Below, piece by piece: positions 54,190 to 64,000 of a stretch of DNA of 64,000 bases. Within the stretch, counting starts at the first letter, position 1, and each line of letters starts with the position of its first letter. The stretch is taken from the NCBI RefSeq assembly GCF_019393635.1, contig NC_057861.1:172207577-172271576 (forward strand), given 5' to 3'. Made by a program: the position numbers and the translations under genes. This DNA comes from Dromiciops gliroides (Eukaryota > Chordata > Mammalia > Microbiotheria > Microbiotheriidae). The notes beneath the pieces are model-generated. The model was not told the DNA's origin and ran no database searches. It saw only the letters and a program-made list of their open reading frames with translations.

Positions 54190-55187
54190 CCTATACCTAT
54201 CAGATTGACTAATATGACAGAAAAGGAAAATGTTGGAGGGGATGTGGGAAAATGGGACACTAATGCATTATTGGCAAAGTTGTGAACTGATCCAACCATT
54301 CTGGAAAGCAATCTGGCACTATGTCCAAAGAGCTATAAAACTTTGACCTTTGACCCCAAAATACCTCTACTAGTTCTGTATCCCAAAGAGATTTTTTTAA
54401 AAAAAGGAAAAGGACCTATTGGCACAAAAACATTTATAGTGGGGCAGCTAGGTGGTACAGTGGATAGAGTACCAGCCCTGGAGTCAGGAGTACCTGAGTT
54501 CAAATCTGGCCTCAGACAATTGACACTTACTGACTTTGTGACCCTGGCCAAGTCACTTAACCCCAATTGCCTCACAAAAAGAAAGAAAGAAAGAAAGAAA
54601 AATATTTATAATAACTCTTTTTGTAGCGGCAAAGAATTGGGAATTGACTGAACAAGCTGTGATATATGATTGTAATGGATTACTATTGTGCAATAAGAAA
54701 TGACCGGCAACATGCTTTCAGAAGAACTTGGAAAGACTTACATGAACTGATGCAAAGTGAAACAAGCAGAACCAAGAGAACATTATACACAATAACACCA
54801 ATATTCTACAATAAGCAATGTGAATGACTTAGCTATTCTCAGCCGTACAATGGTCCAACAAAATTCCAAAGGACTCACAATGAAAAATTTTATCCACTTC
54901 CAGAGAAAGAACTTATAGAATCTGAATGGAAATTGAAGCATATTACTTTTCACTTTATTTTTTGTGGAATTTTTTGGTTTGTGTTTTCTTTCACAACATG
55001 ACTAATATGGAATATATATTTGGCAGGATTGCTGTGTATAACGTATATCAAATCGCTTACAGTCTCAGGGAGGAGAGAGGGGAGGGAAGGAGAGAGAGAT
55101 TGTGGACCTCAATATTTAAAAAAATGAATGTTAAACATGGTTTTTACATGCAATAGGAAAAAATAAAATATATTTTTTAAAAAAGAT
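54190..55187 (+). mobile_element. LINE-1 3' region and UTR, split by a SINE
   Basis: GACTAATATGACAGAAAAGG, CCAACCATTCTGGAAAGC, AGAACCAAGAGAACATTATAC, TTCACAACATGACTAATATGG and the A-rich end AATAAAATATATTTTTT are in order. It is the most complete LINE-1 3' end of the window, about 0.8 kb without the SINE. Confidence 0.85.
54424..54613 (+). mobile_element. type A SINE with (GAAA)n tail
   Basis: The body is about 54439-54598, GGGGCAGCTAGGTGGTACAG to CCCCAATTGCCTC. AAAAACATTTATAGT (54424-54438) and AAAAATATTTATAAT (54599-54613) flank it, with two differences. Confidence 0.88.
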
Positions 55188-56008
55188 CACATAAATCAAC
55201 ACTTTAGTTCAATGATTGAGCTGTGCTGATTGTGTATCTTTGGACTTTGGCTTCATTTCACCTCCTTTTCCATTGAGTGACCAGCTTCTTTACATTTGTG
55301 AAGGGATAGGAGAAAGCAAGAAAAATGCCCACTTGATGTCTGTTTTCAAAAATGTTTCCCATTACTTGCTTAGAAAGAGGTGAAAACACAATTAAATTAC
55401 TAATTCCTGTGAACAGAACAGAACAGAACAGAACAGAGCAAGGACAATACTCTAGTTGGATGTTGAAAGTTGAAAACATCCTATTATTTGTCAAGAGGAA
55501 ATGACTAGTCAACCTTGGTTGCCATGGATACAAGACAACCAAATCCACTAGGCAGGTTCATTCACCAGCTAATAAGGCTTTCTATCATAATACAACCAAT
55601 CAGCTAAAATTATCGCTAAATGGATTTTCTGAATCATTATTGTAAGAAGGTCCAGCAAAATATTCTAAAAGGTACTGACCTAAGGGACTTGAGAACTGTG
55701 GAATATAAGATGGGGGGGGCGGGGAATATGAAATTAAAGGGAGAACAGAATAAATAGCTTGACAGGTGAGAGTGGAAGTACTGGAACAGAAGAAGTATTC
55801 TTCCATACTGAAATTGGCTCATTTCAATCACCTGGTTTTTCCTATGGTAATTGGATAACAGGGATTCAGTTCAGGTGCTTGTGGGTACCACAGACTTACA
55901 CATGCAGAGCTGAATATATAGCATGTCTATCAGGAAAGAGAAGAATACTTAGCAGATATTGAAGTAGGAAGTGAACCAAAAGTGTGCCAACAGGGCTTAA
56001 AACATGTT
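55188..56008. other. no gene recognised; short (GAACA)n
   Basis: A (GAACA)n run lies at 55411-55438. This is the upstream side of the GCNT2-like relic. I found no clear upstream exon or promoter. Confidence 0.4.
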
Positions 56009-56187
56009 ACCTTTGTGGGGCAGCTAGGTCGTACAATGGATAAAGCACCGGTCCTGGATTCAGGAGAACCTGAGTTCAAATCCGGCCTCAGCCACTTGAC
56101 ACTTACTAGCTGTGTGACCCTGGGCAAGTCACTTAACCCTCATTGCCCCGCAAAAAAAAATAAACAAACAAACAAACGGCACCTTTG
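56009..56187 (+). mobile_element. type A SINE, 7-bp target duplication
   Basis: The body spans about 56016-56180, GGGGCAGCTAGGTCGTACAA to CATTGCCCCGC and an A/CAAA tail. ACCTTTG lies at 56009-56015 and 56181-56187. Confidence 0.85.
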
Positions 56188-56274
56188 GAATCTGGAAAAC
56201 TGCATACAGTTGAAAAAGCCATATCCAAGAGTTCCCAGAGGTGGAACTAACAATTTCTCAGTCACTGTAAAGGG

Positions 56275-57200
56275 GTGTTTCTTTTCTTAAGGACTCAAAA
56301 GGATGAAATTTTGGAGGTATTATCTCCTTGCTACTCTGATCAAGATTGGTTGTTGTGTAACAGTAAACAGTTATGTCTTCTGAAAGGTGATCAGAGGTCT
56401 GCATTAGCCAAAGATTCCCATATACTAAAAGGCATTTGCAATGAAGCCATAGAAGGAAAGGTCTCATTTCACAAAGTGTTAACATCATTATTTGGTAAAG
56501 TCCCTTGCAAGGAATATGTGATTCAGAATCACTATATTTCAACCCCTCTATTCAAAGAAGAAAATGAATTTCCTTTAGCATACATAAAGGTCATACACAA
56601 AGATTTTAATACTTTTGAAAGGCTCTTCAGGGCAGTGTACATTCTCCAAAATGTTTACTGTCTTCATGTGGATGAAAAAGTTCCAACTAGATTTAAATAT
56701 GCTGTGTGAAGATTGGTGAGCTACTTCTCCAGTGCTTTCCTTGCAGTTGTCTATGGTGGAATATCTAGAATTCAGACTGACCTGAACTGCATGAAAGACC
56801 TTGCACCGCCCCCCCAAGCATCAGTGGAAGTATATAATCAACAACAGTGGGCAGCATTTCCCTGAAAACCAAACAGGAAATAACTGACTATTTGAAACAA
56901 TTCAAAGGAAAAAACTTTACCCCAAATATTCCAAGGCCTTGGGATCATATTGAGAGGTTAAAGTATATCCACAAAGAATATAAAAGTGAATGAGGACCTG
57001 AATTTTAAAGTCTTTTCCTTCTCAAAAACCAGCAATCTACCTTGGTTCTGCTTATGTTGCCCTCACAAGGAAGTCTGTCAATTTTGTTTTTAGGAGTGAA
57101 CGAGCCACGGGTTTGCTCCAATGGTCTAAGGACACTTATAGTCTGGATAAATATTTCTGGATGACACTAAATAAAATTCCAAGTGTGTGTGACTTCTTTT
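56275..57200 (+). pseudogene. GCNT2-like first-exon relic (I-branching beta-1,6-GlcNAc-transferase)
   Basis: The frame 56275-56709 reads ILKGICNEAIEGKVSF, then CKEYVIQNHYISTPL, then FPLAYIKVIHKDFNTFERLF and NVYCLHVDEKVPT, closely matching the GCNT2 catalytic domain (family GT14, Golgi type II enzymes that add branching GlcNAc to poly-N-acetyllactosamine). After a stop (TGA at 56707) the homology goes on in changed frames: VVYGGISRIQTDLNCMKDL, LKYIHKEYK, then IYLGSAYVALTRKSVNFVF and LLQWSKDTYSLDKYFWMTLN. It ends at about 57180 with CCAAGTGTGTG, where GCNT2 first exons end before a GT donor. No N-terminal membrane anchor is recognisable. The length matches one GCNT2 exon 1 and there is no poly(A), so this looks like a duplicated genomic exon rather than a retrocopy. 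Alternative: another GCNT paralogue. Confidence 0.85.
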
Positions 57201-57344
57201 CTCATTTTTATCTATAGATCAAGTTGATGTTTGTGGTGTTCTCTCTGAATATCTGATAAAAAAGACAAATTTAACTCTACTCCCCTTACTTTAGAGTTTG
57301 AAGGGACCTTCAATTTTAAAAACATTATTTATTACAAACTGAAT

Positions 57345-57600
57345 TTGCTTTTCACTTGTTTGTCATGTCTGACTCTTTGCAACCCTATTTGGAGTTTTCT
57401 TGGCAGAGATAGTGGAATGGTTTTTCATTTATTTCTCCAGCTCATTTTACAGTCAAGGAAACTGAGGCAAACTTGGTTAAGTGACTTGCCAAGGGTCACA
57501 CAGCTAGTAAGTGTCTAAGGCCAGATTTGAACTCAGGAATATGAGTCTTACTGACTTCAGGTTCAGCATTCCATCCACAGTGCCACCCAACTAAGTATAA
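57345..57600 (-). mobile_element. type B SINE
   Basis: TTGTTTGTCATGTCTGACTC, CTTGGCAGAGATAGTGGAATG and CAGTGCCACCCAACTA. Confidence 0.8.
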
Positions 57601-57801
57601 AATGAATAACCAATGATAAATATAAATATATTCACATACACAAGTAAGAATTTTAAAATGTCTAAATGAAACCGACCTTTTGTTATGTACAGTTTACTCT
57701 TAAATAAACATATTAACTTTATTTTTAAATGTTATATTAATGTATTATTCTTATTACATCAAAAATCAAGGTACAGTGCCCTCTAGGAGATCTCCCCTTA
57801 T

Positions 57802-57989
57802 AAATGTATGTTAATTAATTAATTAATTTTGTGGTGGGGGGGAGGCAATTGGGGTTAAGTGACTTGCCCAGGGTCATACAGCTAGTAAGTATCAAGTGTC
57901 TGAGGCCGGATTTGAACTCAGGTCCTCCTGACTCTAGGGTTGGTCCTCTATCCACTGCACCACCTAGCTGCCCCAAATGTATGTTAATT
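57802..57989 (-). mobile_element. type A SINE, 15-bp target duplication and (TTAA)n
   Basis: AAATGTATGTTAATT lies at about 57802-57816 and 57975-57989. The left copy has grown into TTAATTAATTAATTAATT (to 57829). The body ends GCACCACCTAGCTGCCCC. Confidence 0.88.
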
Positions 57990-58199
57990 TTTAACAAGAT
58001 GATAACTAAATTGTTTTGTTTGTTTCCATGTCTATTCCTGAACTTTTACTTCTGTACATTTTTCTAGATTTTGTTTATATAGTTGTAATTGGTATGATTA
58101 TTAATGTTTTGCTTTCCCTGTATTTCTTTGTATTATTCACACTTATCCATCTTTTATAGTTTAATAACACATGCACATACCTGAGTTTGTTTAACCAGT

Positions 58200-58830
58200 C
58201 TCCACTGGATACATAGGTTTTGTTTAGGGTTTTTTTTTGTTATTAAGAATAATGCTTGGGGTGAGCTAGGTGGTGCAGTGGATAAAGCACCAGCCCTGGA
58301 TTCAGAAGGACCTGAGTTCAAATCTGGCCTCAGATGCCTGACACTTACTAGCTGTGTGACCCTGGGCAAGTCACTTAACCCTCATTGCCCCCCCCCAAAA
58401 AGAATAATGGTTGTTGGAACATTTTTTGTATAAATGATTTGTAAAACACTTTTCAATAATATTCTTGGGATACAGTTCTATTAATGGGATCACTGGGTCA
58501 CAGGGTATGAACAGGTTTGTAATTTTCACTATATAATGTCTTATCGTTTTCCAAAAAGATTGCATCATTTCACAATCCTATCACTTGTTAATGTTTCTCC
58601 ACAACCCAACTAGCATTGAATTTTATTGATTCTACCTATCTTTTCCTAATTAGTCAGTGGAAAGAAGTACCTAAGAGTTGTTTTAGTTTATATTTCTCTA
58701 ATTAGCAGAGAATTCAAAGAATTTTTCAAGTGTTTATTGATAATTTGTATTGCTTTTCAAAACTGTCAACTTGCATCTATCTATTAAATAATCATGACTT
58801 AGAAAATTGTGTCAATTCTTTATCAATTTT
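58200..58830 (-). mobile_element. LINE-1 ORF2 3' region, antisense, split by a SINE
   Basis: On the right of the SINE, GGATACAGTTCTATTAATGG, ATCACTGGGTCACAGG, CAAAAAGATTGCATCATTTC and TAATTAGCAGAGAATTC are the reversed LINE-1 order. On the left, AACCAGTCTCCACTGG to TATTAAGAATAATGC belongs to the same copy. Confidence 0.65.
58246..58409 (+). mobile_element. type A SINE, 9-bp target duplication
   Basis: The body is about 58255-58400, GTGAGCTAGGTGGTGCAGTG to CATTGCCCCCCCCC. AGAATAATG lies at 58246-58254 and 58401-58409. Confidence 0.88.
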
Positions 58831-59587
58831 TGATGTTAAAACTTTTCTTAAAAATGTTTATAGCAAAGATTTTGTCCCCCCAAGCTGTTTCTTTCTTTTT
58901 TATTCAGGATGCATTGCTTTGTGCATGGAATCATTATTTTTCTATAACCAAATGCTTTTATTTTGTGTCTAATAATTTCTTATGTACTCCACTCTGGTGC
59001 CTCATGATGGTAGGAAGATGACTCTGTACTCTCAAAATTATGCCAGCAGAGAAAAGCTCTGATTCCCCATGCTGGAAAGGCTACAGGTACAGATTATATT
59101 TGCTGTCTGAAGTAATGGCCTAGCTAAGTATGAACAGGCTCACCACCAGTAGTAGGCTGGTATTTAGCTGATTTAATTTGCTGCCCACAGCAGCCCATGA
59201 AACAATGAGAAGTACAAAATAGCCCTCAGATCAGTATGACTTTTTCCTTCAGTGAAGGATGGCTGTATAGTAGAAAAGGGAGCAGAGGGTGCTAAGAATC
59301 AGAATGTTTAGATTGTCTTTAAACATTAATTTAACTATTGGTTGTCTAAATGTGAGATCCCTCTTCAATCTAGAGTTGACTTATTGCTGGAAAAATTGTA
59401 TTATGTCAAGAGTCCCATTCTTGCTTTAAATTAATCCAGAAGCAAAAAGGAAGTTGCAGTTAAAAGATCAATGGTTTATAGTTGCTCCTCGGGCTGATAG
59501 AAGAGTTATCCAAAAGTTACAAAGTGACATCATTTCACAAGAAACTTGGCCATGATAGAGATGGACAAAAAAAGCCATATTTTGATT
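58831..59587. other. no gene recognised
   Basis: Unassigned; two short frames at 58730-59021 lie mostly in LINE-1 remains. Confidence 0.4.
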
Positions 59588-59639
59588 CAGTTGAATTCAA
59601 CAAACATTCATTAAGTATTTATGGCAATTATCATACTTA

Positions 59640-59862
59640 AAAGGCATCTATGTAATGTAGTGGATAGAATACTGGGCCTGGAATCAGAAAGATCTGAGTT
59701 AAAATTTGACTTCAGACACTTAGTGGCTGTATGACCCTGGGTAAGTCACTTAACCTCTATTCACTTCAGTTCTTCATCTATAAAATGAGCTGGAGAAGGA
59801 AATGGCAAACCACTCCAGTAAAATTTGCCAAGACCCCATTGGATACAACCAAACAACAACAA
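59640..59862 (+). mobile_element. type B SINE
   Basis: AAGGCATCTATGTAATGTAG is a worn head; CTGGAGAAGGAAATGGCAAAC and ACCAAACAACAACAAT mark the 3' part. Confidence 0.75.
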
Positions 59863-60806
59863 TTACATGTAAGATATTGTGCTGGGGTTGCCAGTAGAAA
59901 GATAAAAAAAATGAAATAGGCCTTGCCCTCAAAATGCCTTACATTTTACCAAGGGGATACATTTAAACAAGAAATACAAAGGAATTTCAAGAGGGAGAGA
60001 GTGATAAAAACTGTGGGGAACAGGATGTAACATTTGGGCCCTCCATTAAAAGAATCTAGAGATTCCACAAGATCCCAGTGAGCAAGCAGTGCAGTCTACA
60101 TAGGGACGACAACCTGTGCAAAAACACAAAGGCCGAACGTGGGATGTTGAGTATTGATAGGTTGGATTGACTGTGATGGAGAGTGTGTAAAAGGGAGTAA
60201 TTTGAAATAAGACTTCAAAGTTAGGTGGGAGCCAGATTGTGGATTATGCCCAGCTGATAAGTTTATGTTTTTATCTTAGAAATAATATAGAGTCATTAAA
60301 GATTTTTGGATTTGTGTGGAGAGTGTGTGCATGGTAAAATCTATGTTTTAGGAATATCTGCTTGGAACCTGTGTGGAAGATATATTGAAGAGCTGGAAAC
60401 TAGAAGGAGGAAAACCAATTGGAAGCCTAATACAATAGTATGGGCAAGGGATAATAAGAACCAGAACGACTGTAGAAATTGCATGCTTAGAAAGAAGGTG
60501 ATGGTTTGGAAAGGCATGGAGTTAAGATCAATAATACCTGACCACTATTTGTAACTAGTGGTTGATGGTCAGGAAAAATCAAAGATGACTCTAGGGTTGC
60601 AAGCCTAGTGGTGATGCTATTAACATAAATAGGAAAACTTGGTTTGGGGAAAATATAAAAAGTTCTATTTTGGAAATGGAATTTATGATACCATCAGGAC
60701 ATCCAGAGGAGATGCCTATGTATTGTGGGGCTGAAGTGCAGGAGAGATTAGGGTTGGGTATATATGCTTGGGAGTCATCTTCATATTTCTATCAAGATCA
60801 TTGTTT

Positions 60807-60826
60807 TGATCAATGATCATTGATCA
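60807..60826. repeat. 20-bp perfect palindrome
   Basis: TGATCAATGATCATTGATCA equals its own reverse complement and lies inside the antisense LINE, next to further GATCATTG units. Confidence 0.95.
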
Positions 60827-60974
60827 TTGTACCCAAAGAAGCTGATGAGATCCCCAAGGAAGAGAGTAGAGAGAAAAGAGGCCAAGGAGAGAGCACTAGG
60901 GGACACTCAAACTTAGTGGGTAACAGGAGAATGATGACCTAGCAAAGGAGAATGAATAAGAAGGCCCCAAAAGA

Positions 60975-61241
60975 TTGTTCTCAAAGAGGACCATGGCATC
61001 ATGAAGGTGATGTCAAGACTTTCAGTGAACTGGATTTAAGTGAAGGAGAGCTGTGCATAGTCAACAACCTCACTCTCTCCTCCAGAGCCGTCTGGGTCCG
61101 GTGGCAAGATATACATGAGGAAGACTAGAGATGGCCCCATATGTTTGAGGCAATCAAGGTTAGTATCTGAGGTCGGATTTGAACTCAGGTCCTCCTGACT
61201 CCAGGACCAGTGCTCTATCCACTGTACCACCTAGCTGCCCC
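60975..61241 (-). mobile_element. MAR1-like SINE
   Basis: GTTCTCAAAGAGGACCATGG, GGTGGCAAGATATACATG and GTACCACCTAGCTGCCCC give the full reversed order from tail to head, with an internal shortening near 61160. Confidence 0.85.
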
Positions 61242-61473
61242 AGCCAGAAAGATAATAAGAATAAAAAGGAGGCAGTGTGGCAGAAGCTATGGAAGGAAAG
61301 AGTATACAAGAAGAAAGAGTAATCAACAGCATCAAAAACTTCAAAGTCCAAGAGAATGAGAACTCAGAAAAGGCTAATGGATTTCATAGTGTGGAGGTGA
61401 TTGTTTAACTAGGACACAACCATTTCTGATGAGTGGTGGGGTCAAAAAGTCAAATTGCAAGAGTTTTGTTTTT

Positions 61474-61619
61474 TGGTTTTTTTGGTGAGGCAACTGGGGT
61501 TAAGTGACTTGCCCAGGGTCATACAGCTAGTAAGTGTTAACTGTCTGAGGCCGGATTTGAACTCAGGTACTCCTGACTCCAGGGCCGGTGCTCTATCCAC
61601 TGCGCCACCTAGCTGCCCC
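61474..61619 (-). mobile_element. type A SINE
   Basis: TTTTTTTGGTGAGGCAACTGG to GCGCCACCTAGCTGCCCC. No clear target duplication was read. Confidence 0.88.
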
Positions 61620-61735
61620 AAGTGTATGCTGTATTCTGATGGTCCCATTGATATTGTGCTGACTGCTGATTACTTCTGGGTGTACAGTATTTTCTGGGTA
61701 TTGCTCTCCTGGTCTTATGATAGCCGCTGGGCATG

Positions 61736-62383
61736 GTAGTGAGTGAGATTTTCCCCACCCCTTGGTTATAAGAGATTTAATATAGTTTAAAGTGATTTAA
61801 TTATGATAGTAATCAGCATATTAACTGAAAAATTGTGGTTTATTATATTTAGATATCTTATTTTAATTGTATTAGCAGATTAAGTCTCTCTTCTTACTAC
61901 TTAATAATGTCAGATGATACTTTCCAATGTCAAGCATTAAGTAATATCACAAGATACAATATTCAGCAATATTATATTTTAGAAACCACAAGTGTTATGC
62001 TTGACTCAAGGGGGTCATGCAGCTCACTAGTGATACACTCGATTAGAAGGGGTCATGCAGCAGAATTATGACCCTGTTGCCCCAAGAAGGCTGATATGAG
62101 TATTGGAAAATGCTGACATTTGTCATATAGGCAGTTTCTACATTTCCTAAGAAGATGATTTAATTTTAGATACTTTTAATTAGTATTGTACAGAAGCATT
62201 CAAGCTCTGGAGGGGTATAAAAACCCATTGATTTGGTAACTTGAGTTACATTGATCTTTCAGGTTCAACCCCTTAATGACCAGCTTTATTGTGTGGCCTT
62301 CCCTCAATAAACCTATTTTCTAGGGCTTAGAGACTTTGTTGTTTCTGTTCCTCATTCAGACTTAGAAATTTTCCTGACAGTAG
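61736..62383 (+). mobile_element. solo LTR of an endogenous retrovirus, 4-bp target duplication
   Basis: The LTR spans 61740-62379 (640 bp), starts TGAGTGAGATTTTCC and ends TTTTCCTGACA. GTAG lies at 61736-61739 and 62380-62383. A TATA box (TATAAAAA, 62216-62223) and AATAAA (62306-62311) define U3, R and U5 in plus orientation. Class I-like by duplication length. No internal part is present. Confidence 0.82.
62216..62223 (+). promoter_or_regulatory. TATA box of the LTR
   Basis: TATAAAAA stands 83 bp before the polyadenylation signal AATAAA, the usual LTR spacing. Activity unknown. Confidence 0.6.
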
Positions 62384-62599
62384 CCTTTGCTAGTCATTGT
62401 TCCACTGATCTCTGAAGGTATCATGGTGATTGTTGGATATGTAGTATGTGGGAGCAATTGCTCCCTTATGTTAGCTTTTTGGCTGTATCTCTTCAGGGCC
62501 ACCTGCTGATTGTCTCAGCTCCAGTTGGTGAGACCATAAGTGGTTAAATACTTAACTGACAAAAATTGGGCAGAATTTCTCCAGAGTGAGATGAAGTCT

Positions 62600-62748
62600 T
62601 TTTTTTTTTTCCTGTGAGGCAATTGGGGTTAAGTGACTTGCCCAGGGTCACATAGCTAGTAAGTGTCAAGTGTCTGAGGCAGGGTTTGAACTCAGGTCCT
62701 CCTGAATCCAGGGCCAGTACTCTATCCACTGCACCACCTAGCTGCCCC
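62600..62748 (-). mobile_element. type A SINE with target duplication
   Basis: GAGATGAAGTCTTTTT (from 62587) and AAGATGAAATCTTTTTT (from 62749) flank a body that ends GCACCACCTAGCTGCCCC. Confidence 0.88.
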
Positions 62749-62749
62749 C

Positions 62750-63051
62750 AAGATGAAATCTTTTTTAAAAAATTTCTGTGTATGGGTAGATATTATATAA
62801 CCCTCTATTCTAGTAAAAAAAATTAGCTTAAGGTTAGAAATTCCCAAGATCCTTTGTGGCTTAATGTGCAAATGAATTTGACAAATTCAACAAAATTTAT
62901 CAAGCTTATGTAGGCTTTAGACTCAGTTTTCCCATTGCTCACTTCCACTATTAGGCTGTCCACATAGGGTGGTTAACATACTACCTCAGGGATTTAGGGC
63001 TAACTATAAGGGGCTAGGGAGGTGATTTTCTAATTCTCTATCTTATATCTC
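62750..63051. other. no gene recognised
   Basis: Unassigned AT-rich sequence. Confidence 0.4.
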
Positions 63052-63305
63052 AGGGGCAATTAGGGGACAAAGTATATAAAGCTCCAGGTCTAGAATCAGG
63101 AAGAACTGATTACAACTCTAGCCCCAGATACTTACTAGCTATATGACCCTAGGCAAGTTACTTTACCCTGTTTGCCTCAGTTTCCTCACCTGCAAAATGA
63201 GTTGTAGAAGGAAATGGCAAACCACTTCAGTATCTTTGCCAAGAAAACACTCAAATGGGATTATGAAAAGTCAGTCATGATTGAAGTGATTGAACAATAA
63301 AAAAA
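63052..63305 (+). mobile_element. type B SINE, diverged
   Basis: GGGGCAATTAGGGGACAAAG, CTCAGTTTCCTCACCTGC and GCCAAGAAAACACTCAAATGG to ATTGAACAATAAAAAA. Confidence 0.78.
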
Positions 63306-64000
63306 CACATATCTCACAAGCAGCATGCTTCCCTCCACGATTATCCATTGATATCAATTAGTCAGTCAGAATTAATTAGCATTTAGAAAGGGGTATTTTA
63401 AATACTGTGGTATGGTTGGTACAGTTGATATAAAACATCCCCCAAAGTCTGTGACATTCTCTTATCAATATAAAGACCATAGAAAAGTTGGTTTAAGCTT
63501 AGAGCATATATGATGTGGTAAAGGAGCAACACACTTCCTGGAAATCCTTTTGTAGTAGTGGTAGTAGTAGTAGCAGCAGCAGGTGTTAATATCGTTTAGG
63601 TATAGTGTAGCTTTTTTTCTGCTGGGCTATATCCAGTCTCTCCTTGGCACCTAATGGACCCTGCAGTCAGCTGTTCCAGAGACTCCTAAGATGCCAAGAG
63701 GAAGATTGTAAGTTAAAAATTTTCTGGGCCCTTTAAAACTTACAAGGCTTTCCTTTGTCCAAGGGGGAAGGGAGAAGGCCTAGGAACTCTGCTCTCTCCC
63801 CTCACCCTCCAAACTATTCTTTCTGAATCAAAGATTTAGCTGGAATGTTCTCTCCTCTCCTCTGCCAGTTTCACCAATCTCTTGGAAACTGAGTGATTTC
63901 ATATATCACAGAACATGACCAACTGTCCTCAGCCAAACACACATTCTGTGCAAGGTTACTCCAGCTGATCAAAGACTTTACCCCCTAGTATTAAGCTTAT
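63306..64000. other. no gene; (TAG)n/(CAG)n microsatellite
   Basis: A trinucleotide run GTAGTAGTAGTAGCAGCAGC lies at about 63560-63582. The remaining sequence is unassigned. Confidence 0.5.

Larger units (their letters stand above)
59588..61440 (-). mobile_element. CR1/L2-clade LINE, antisense, with two nested SINEs
   Basis: It opens with the reversed 3' end (TCAACAAACATTCATTAAG) and continues in antisense order: AGATTGTGCTGGGG-type wording (here ATATTGTGCTGGGGTTG), CAAAGATGACTCTAGGGTTG, GACATCCAGAGGAGATGCC, the RT-box region near AGCTGATGAGATCCCC (60840), GGAGAGAGCACTAGGGG and AGAAAGAGTAATCAACAGC. No frame is open. Nested: type B SINE at 59640-59862 and MAR1-like SINE at 60975-61241. Confidence 0.7.

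Noticed and set aside
56275-56709. A functional 144-residue glycosyltransferase
   Set aside because: The homology continues past the stop in other frames, so the open part is only the first piece of a broken exon.

Overview
This window looks like a gene-poor stretch of a marsupial (metatherian) nuclear genome. The main evidence is the dense population of tRNA-derived SINEs with the head GGCAGCTAGGTGG and marsupial-type LINE-1 3' ends, together with CR1/L2-clade LINEs, MIR/CORE-SINE relics, hAT MITEs and ERV long terminal repeats. No intact protein-coding gene, tRNA, rRNA or CRISPR array could be supported. Most longer open frames are shadows of SINEs or of (GGAA)n/(GAAA)n arrays. The species cannot be fixed from sequence reading alone.

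SINE names used here: 'type A' is the short form (head to CATTGCCCC plus an A-rich tail); 'type B' is the long form that continues into AAATGAGCTGGAGAAGG and AACCCCAAATGGGGTCAC; 'MAR1-like' carries the CTCTTTGAGAACAAAGGAC tail. Plus strand means head first.

Layout. 0-8 kb: an old hAT MITE carrying a solo LTR (781-1349), LINE-1 and CR1/L2 pieces, and a second MITE inserted exactly at the 5' junction of a type B SINE (5943-6396). 8-24 kb: SINEs, a probable LTR (11319-11806), a LINE-1 insertion with two 3' tails inside one target duplication (17001-18060), and a CR1/L2 LINE with reverse transcriptase remnants (18150-19375). 24-26 kb: a decayed hAT-domain host-type gene (ZBED5/FAM200/SCAND3-like) on the minus strand. 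26-46 kb: two long CR1/L2 LINE copies (29740-32265 and 33725-36097), the second holding a solo LTR, a SINE, a MIR and a hAT MITE. 46-48 kb: a processed pseudogene of SNRPA (U1A) on the minus strand with a perfect 13-bp target duplication, inside a SINE that is itself inside a LINE fragment. 48-56 kb: two large purine microsatellites born from SINE tails, a G-rich tract, a CpG-rich LTR (51571-52633) and LINE-1. 56-57.2 kb: a decayed single exon of a GCNT2-like I-branching glucosaminyltransferase on the plus strand. 57-64 kb: SINEs, an antisense CR1/L2 LINE (59588-61440), and a solo LTR with a 4-bp duplication (61740-62379).

The three protein-derived relics (hAT-domain gene, SNRPA retrocopy, GCNT2-like exon) are all broken and show no joint function. 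The window's main value is its nested insertion history, in which several junctions can be read to the base. I found no convincing previously undescribed biological system. The best leads are the GCNT2-like orphan exon, the CpG-rich unidentified insert at 44150-44290, and the dated nests.
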